Assembly: GCF_016458825.1 (NCBI RefSeq)
Contig: NZ_CP066744.1
Location: 1,299,868 to 1,363,867, forward strand
Direction: 5' to 3'
DNA from: Miniphocaeibacter halophilus
Lineage (GTDB): Bacteria; Bacillota; Clostridia; Tissierellales; Peptoniphilaceae
DNA length: 64,000 bases
Shown here piece by piece: positions 60,947 to 64,000 of the stretch; positions within the stretch are counted from its first letter, which is position 1; each line of letters begins with the position of its first letter. A program made the position numbers and the translations under genes. The notes beneath the pieces are model-generated. The model did not search any database. It was not told the DNA's origin and was given only the letters and a program-made list of their open reading frames with translations.

Positions 60947-61132
60947 TTATTTGCTTAATTATATATGTATATTTTTCTATAAAATACTATGAAAACCAAA
61001 TTTTTTAAAACAAGCCTAACTGGTATCTAAATTATCTAGTTGGAATATCAATATACAGTAGGATAATGGTGAAACAGGTATCTTTAAAATGGCTTATTTT
61101 CAATATTTGTAGCATTTTTTCTGCGAATGATG

Positions 61133-61138
61133 TATAAT
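61133..61138 (+). promoter_or_regulatory. -10 box of the amino-sugar operon
   Basis: TATAAT lies 39 nt before the agaS ATG. The best -35 candidate (TTGTAG at 61108-61113) leaves a long 19-bp spacer. The gap 60947-61132 holds no gene. Confidence 0.45.
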
Positions 61139-61176
61139 TAAATAAAGAGTACCAGTATAAAAATAAGGAGGAAAAA

Positions 61177-62337
61177 ATGTTTAATTTAGAAAAAAAGGTG
61201 TTAGAGGATTTAGGTGCGGTAATTACGGTAGAAGAAGTTGCTCAACAGCCGGATTTATGGCTGGAAACGTTGGAAATTTACAACAAAAACAAAGAAGGAA
61301 TAGAGAAGTTCATAGATAAGGTTTCAGAAGGCAAAGAAAAAGTAAGAATAATATTTACAGGGGCAGGAACCTCTGCTTATGTTGGAGATATAGCAGCAAA
61401 ACATCTATTATTAAAAAAGAACAGAAATTTAGTTTTTGAATCAATCCCTACAACCGATATAGTTTCAAATCCATACTTATTTTTTAACAAAGACGAAACT
61501 ACTGTTTTAGTTTCTTTTGCTAGAAGTGGAAATAGTCCTGAGAGTATTAAGGCAGTTGATTTAGCAAATCAATTAGTAGACGATATTTATCACTTAGCTA
61601 TAACATGTGCTAAGGAAGGAAAATTATCACAGGATTTGAAGGACAAGGACAATGCTTTTGTCCTATTAATGCCAGACAAATCAAACGATAAAGGTTTTGC
61701 TATGACAGGTTCTTTTACCTGTATGCTACTTTCAAGTATATTGATTTTTGACAATGATCTTAGTGAAGAAGAAAAGAAGAATAATGTAGAACTAATAACA
61801 AAATTGGGTAAGAATGTAGTGGAAAGAGATGAGGAAATACAACAATTTGTAGATTTGGATTTCAATAGAGTTGTTTATTTAGGTTCCGGTGTATTTACAC
61901 CACTAACAAGAGAAGCTCAACTAAAAATATTAGAATTAACAGCGGGACAAATTGTAACTTGTTTCGATTCATCTATGGGATTTAGACATGGACCAAAATC
62001 CTTTGTTAATGAAAAGACCTTAGTATTCGATTTTGTTTCTACTAATGAATATACAAGAAAATATGATGTAGATATATTAAACGAGATTTTTGAAAATAAT
62101 ATTGCTGTAGGAACTATAGCTATAACAAAAGATAATTTAAATGAAGACTTTAAAGAATTCTCTTTAAATGAAAATACTAATATTGAAGATATATTTTTGG
62201 TTTTCCCATATATAATGGTGGCTCAAACAATTGCTATTATGGCAAGTCTAAAGGTAAATAACAAACCAGATACTCCATCTGCAACTGGTACTGTTAATAG
62301 AGTGGTAAAAGGAGTAATAATCCATTCATATGAATAG
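61177..62337 (+). CDS. agaS: AgaS-like SIS-domain sugar isomerase/deaminase
   Basis: A 386-residue protein with two SIS domains: IIFTGAGTSAYVGDIAAKHLL and SFARSGNSPESIKAVDLA in the first, VYLGSGVFTPLTREAQLKILELTAG and SMGFRHGPKSFVNEKTL in the second. Length and motifs match AgaS, which converts galactosamine-6-phosphate to tagatose-6-phosphate with loss of ammonia. It heads an operon with nagA and a tagatose-6-P kinase-like gene, which fits N-acetylgalactosamine use. AGGAGG precedes the ATG. Confidence 0.9.
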   Translation: MFNLEKKVLEDLGAVITVEEVAQQPDLWLETLEIYNKNKEGIEKFIDKVSEGKEKVRIIFTGAGTSAYVGDIAAKHLLLKKNRNLVFESIPTTDIVSNPYLFFNKDETTVLVSFARSGNSPESIKAVDLANQLVDDIYHLAITCAKEGKLSQDLKDKDNAFVLLMPDKSNDKGFAMTGSFTCMLLSSILIFDNDLSEEEKKNNVELITKLGKNVVERDEEIQQFVDLDFNRVVYLGSGVFTPLTREAQLKILELTAGQIVTCFDSSMGFRHGPKSFVNEKTLVFDFVSTNEYTRKYDVDILNEIFENNIAVGTIAITKDNLNEDFKEFSLNENTNIEDIFLVFPYIMVAQTIAIMASLKVNNKPDTPSATGTVNRVVKGVIIHSYE

Positions 62338-62346
62338 GAGATTAAT

Positions 62347-63498
62347 ATGGCAGAAAATTTATATTTGAAGGTAAAAGAAGTTTATTTAAAAGATAAAATT
62401 GAAAAAGATAAAATAATTGAAATTGAAAATGGAAAAATAAAAGGATTTGTAGAAGAAGTTCCTACAGGTAAAAGATTTATGGACTATTCAGAATTTATAG
62501 CAGCACCAGGATATGTCGATACTCATATTCATGGCTGGGGTGGTTATGACATTATGGATGGAAAAAAAGAAAGTCTTTTAGAAATATCAAAGGGTATAGT
62601 AAATAACGGAGTTACAACTTTTTTAGCAACAACATTAACAGCAACAACGGAAGAATTAAATAAGGCATGTGAAGTAGTTGGAAAATACTATAATGAATGT
62701 GAAGGTGCTAAAGTAGGAGGAATTTTTCTAGAAGGTCCATTTTTTACTGAAAAATATAAAGGAGCCCAAAATCCGGACTATATGTCTGCGCCAAATTATG
62801 AAAAATTAAAAAAATGGTACGATCTTTCAAACGGCTTAGTTAGAAAAATTGCTATTGCACCGGAATTAGAAGGTACTGAAGAATTTACAAAGAAGGCAAA
62901 AGAACTAGGTGTATTCGTTGCTTTAGGTCATAGTGATGCAACTTATGAGGAAGCATATAATGCAGTTATGGCAGGAGCTAGTATTTTTGTCCATGTTTAT
63001 AACGGCATGAGCCCACTACACCATAGAAAACCTGGAATGGTAGGAGCAGCCCTATCATTAAATGATGTTTTTGCTGAATTAATATGTGATGGTCATCATG
63101 TACATCCAGCAGCAGCAAATGTGGTTATGAAAGCTAGGGGAAAAGATGAAGTAGTTTTAATAACAGATTGTATGATGGCAGGCGGAATGCCGGAAGGTGA
63201 ATATAAACTTGGAGATTTTGATGTTCACGTTAAAGATGGCACAGCAAGACTTGATAATGGTTCTTTAGCAGGATCCGTATTAAGACTTGAAGATGGTGTC
63301 AAAAATGTTGTTAAGTGGGGAATTGCTACACCATTTGAAGCTATACAAATGGCTAGTCAAATTCCGGCAAAATCAGTTGGCATAGACGATAGAGCAGGAA
63401 TAATCGATAAGGGTAGAGATGCAGATATAAATATTTTAGATGATAACATGGAAATAATTGCAACATATATAAATGGGGAGTTGAAATCTGCTAAATGA
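62347..63498 (+). CDS. nagA: N-acetylglucosamine/galactosamine-6-phosphate deacetylase
   Basis: A 383-residue amidohydrolase. It shows the metal motif DTHIHGWGGYD, a catalytic region EGPF, ALGHSDATYEEA, HVYNGMSPLHHRKPG (substrate His), ICDGHHVHP, the catalytic Asp in LITDCMMAGG, and RDADINILD near the end. NagA and AgaA cannot be separated by motifs. Given agaS upstream and a LacC-type kinase downstream, N-acetylgalactosamine-6-phosphate is a likely substrate. It lies 9 nt after agaS; its TGA overlaps the next ATG. Confidence 0.93.
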   Translation: MAENLYLKVKEVYLKDKIEKDKIIEIENGKIKGFVEEVPTGKRFMDYSEFIAAPGYVDTHIHGWGGYDIMDGKKESLLEISKGIVNNGVTTFLATTLTATTEELNKACEVVGKYYNECEGAKVGGIFLEGPFFTEKYKGAQNPDYMSAPNYEKLKKWYDLSNGLVRKIAIAPELEGTEEFTKKAKELGVFVALGHSDATYEEAYNAVMAGASIFVHVYNGMSPLHHRKPGMVGAALSLNDVFAELICDGHHVHPAAANVVMKARGKDEVVLITDCMMAGGMPEGEYKLGDFDVHVKDGTARLDNGSLAGSVLRLEDGVKNVVKWGIATPFEAIQMASQIPAKSVGIDDRAGIIDKGRDADINILDDNMEIIATYINGELKSAK

Positions 63499-64000
63499 TA
63501 GTTACGGTAACTTTAAATCCTTCAATTGATATTTCATACAGACTTGAAGAATTTTTAATTGATGATGTAAACAGAACTGATAAAGTTAGTAAAACACCTG
63601 GTGGAAAGGGCCTAAATGTTACTAGGGTGTTAAAACAATTAAATGCAAATGTGTTGGCTACAGGATTTATAGGTGGAAGAACCGGAGAATTTTTAGAAGA
63701 TGGATTAAAGGATTTAAGTATTGATACAAGTTTTTTAAAAGTTAAAGGTAATACAAGAAATTGCATCGCTGTATTACATGAAGGCAAGCAGACTGAAATT
63801 TTAGAATCCGGAGAAGAAATATCCAAGGAAGAACAAGAGGAGTTTTTGAGCCTATTTGAGAAAATAATTAAAAAAGCCTCTGTTGTAACAATTTCAGGTT
63901 CAGTTCCTCCAGGTATAGCAAGTGATTACTATGAAGAACTTTTAAAAATAGCTGGTCGTAATAATATTAAAGTGATTTTGGACACATCTGGCAATAGTTT
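63495..64000 (+). CDS. Tagatose-6-phosphate kinase/1-phosphofructokinase family protein (LacC-like), truncated by the window end
   Basis: The ATG overlaps the nagA stop (ATGA), and the frame is open to the window edge, giving 168 visible residues. It starts MIVTVTLNPSIDISYRL and has the TPGGKGLNVTRVLKQL substrate motif, ATGFIGGRTGEFLEDGL and ISGSVPPGI. All are typical of the LacC/FruK branch of PfkB kinases; the C-terminal GAGD motif is outside the window. In this operon, phosphorylation of tagatose-6-phosphate made by AgaS is the natural role. Confidence 0.85.
   Translation, partial: MIVTVTLNPSIDISYRLEEFLIDDVNRTDKVSKTPGGKGLNVTRVLKQLNANVLATGFIGGRTGEFLEDGLKDLSIDTSFLKVKGNTRNCIAVLHEGKQTEILESGEEISKEEQEEFLSLFEKIIKKASVVTISGSVPPGIASDYYEELLKIAGRNNIKVILDTSGNS

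Overview
The window is low-GC (roughly 30 percent by eye), uses strong GGAGG-type ribosome binding sites with some TTG/GTG starts, and carries Firmicutes-type gene families: CWB2 cell-wall-binding repeats, a T-box leader, a YkpA-like ABC-F ATPase, lipoate scavenging, QueH, flavin nitroreductases and an IS1182-family element. This suggests an anaerobic Clostridia/Tissierellia-like bacterium. I cannot name the species. No rRNA, tRNA or CRISPR array was seen.

Layout. (1) 1-15.2 kb is a phage-defence island: the 3' part of an AbiA-like reverse transcriptase with a C-terminal HEPN domain, then a small XRE regulator and a complete type 1 BREX operon (brxA, brxB, brxC, pglX, pglZ, brxL). A perfect inverted repeat lies at the operon promoter. 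(2) 15.2-26 kb holds a lipoprotein, an NfsA-like nitroreductase, small hypotheticals, an ABC transporter with a two-component system, two related GNAT acetyltransferases (the second fused to a pyrophosphatase-like domain), and between them an IS1182-family element inserted in a terminator hairpin. (3) 26-31.1 kb, minus strand, is a probable operon of two Nim-like flavoproteins, cardiolipin synthase, a DUF1624 membrane protein and a KDG kinase, preceded by a nucleoside deaminase. (4) 31.1-37 kb has a mini-element with ISL3-like ends, an AhpD-like protein, MetY with a LysR regulator, a dead GNAT gene, and a tryptophanase/tyrosine phenol-lyase-like enzyme behind a T-box whose specifier reads UAC (Tyr). 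(5) 37-49.7 kb has an ABC-F protein and a 2598-residue surface protein (RCC1-like region, twelve tandem repeats arranged in a 1626-bp higher-order repeat, a Pro-Thr linker, CWB2 anchor). A tandem array of five hairpin-plus-micropeptide cassettes follows, then an uncharacterised membrane protein. (6) 49.8-64 kb has a PHP phosphatase, DUF554, a nitroreductase, two HTH membrane proteins, NudC, two tandem lipoate ligases with LipA, a YiiX-like cysteine hydrolase, two DUF6572 paralogues, QueH, and an amino-sugar operon (agaS, nagA, lacC-like) that runs off the window.

The two observations most worth following are these. First, both DUF6572 genes end at a TGA in the same context (GGC-TGA-GGT). Each is followed by two more sense codons, a TAA, and a hairpin 19-20 nt after the TGA whose 3-nt loop starts with G. 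Reading TGA as selenocysteine would give C-terminal CGU and UGC redox motifs. Second, the array at 47.3-48.1 kb repeats a terminator-like hairpin, a Shine-Dalgarno and a 12-codon ORF four times. A fifth, diverged copy keeps the hairpin by compensatory change and keeps the ORF.
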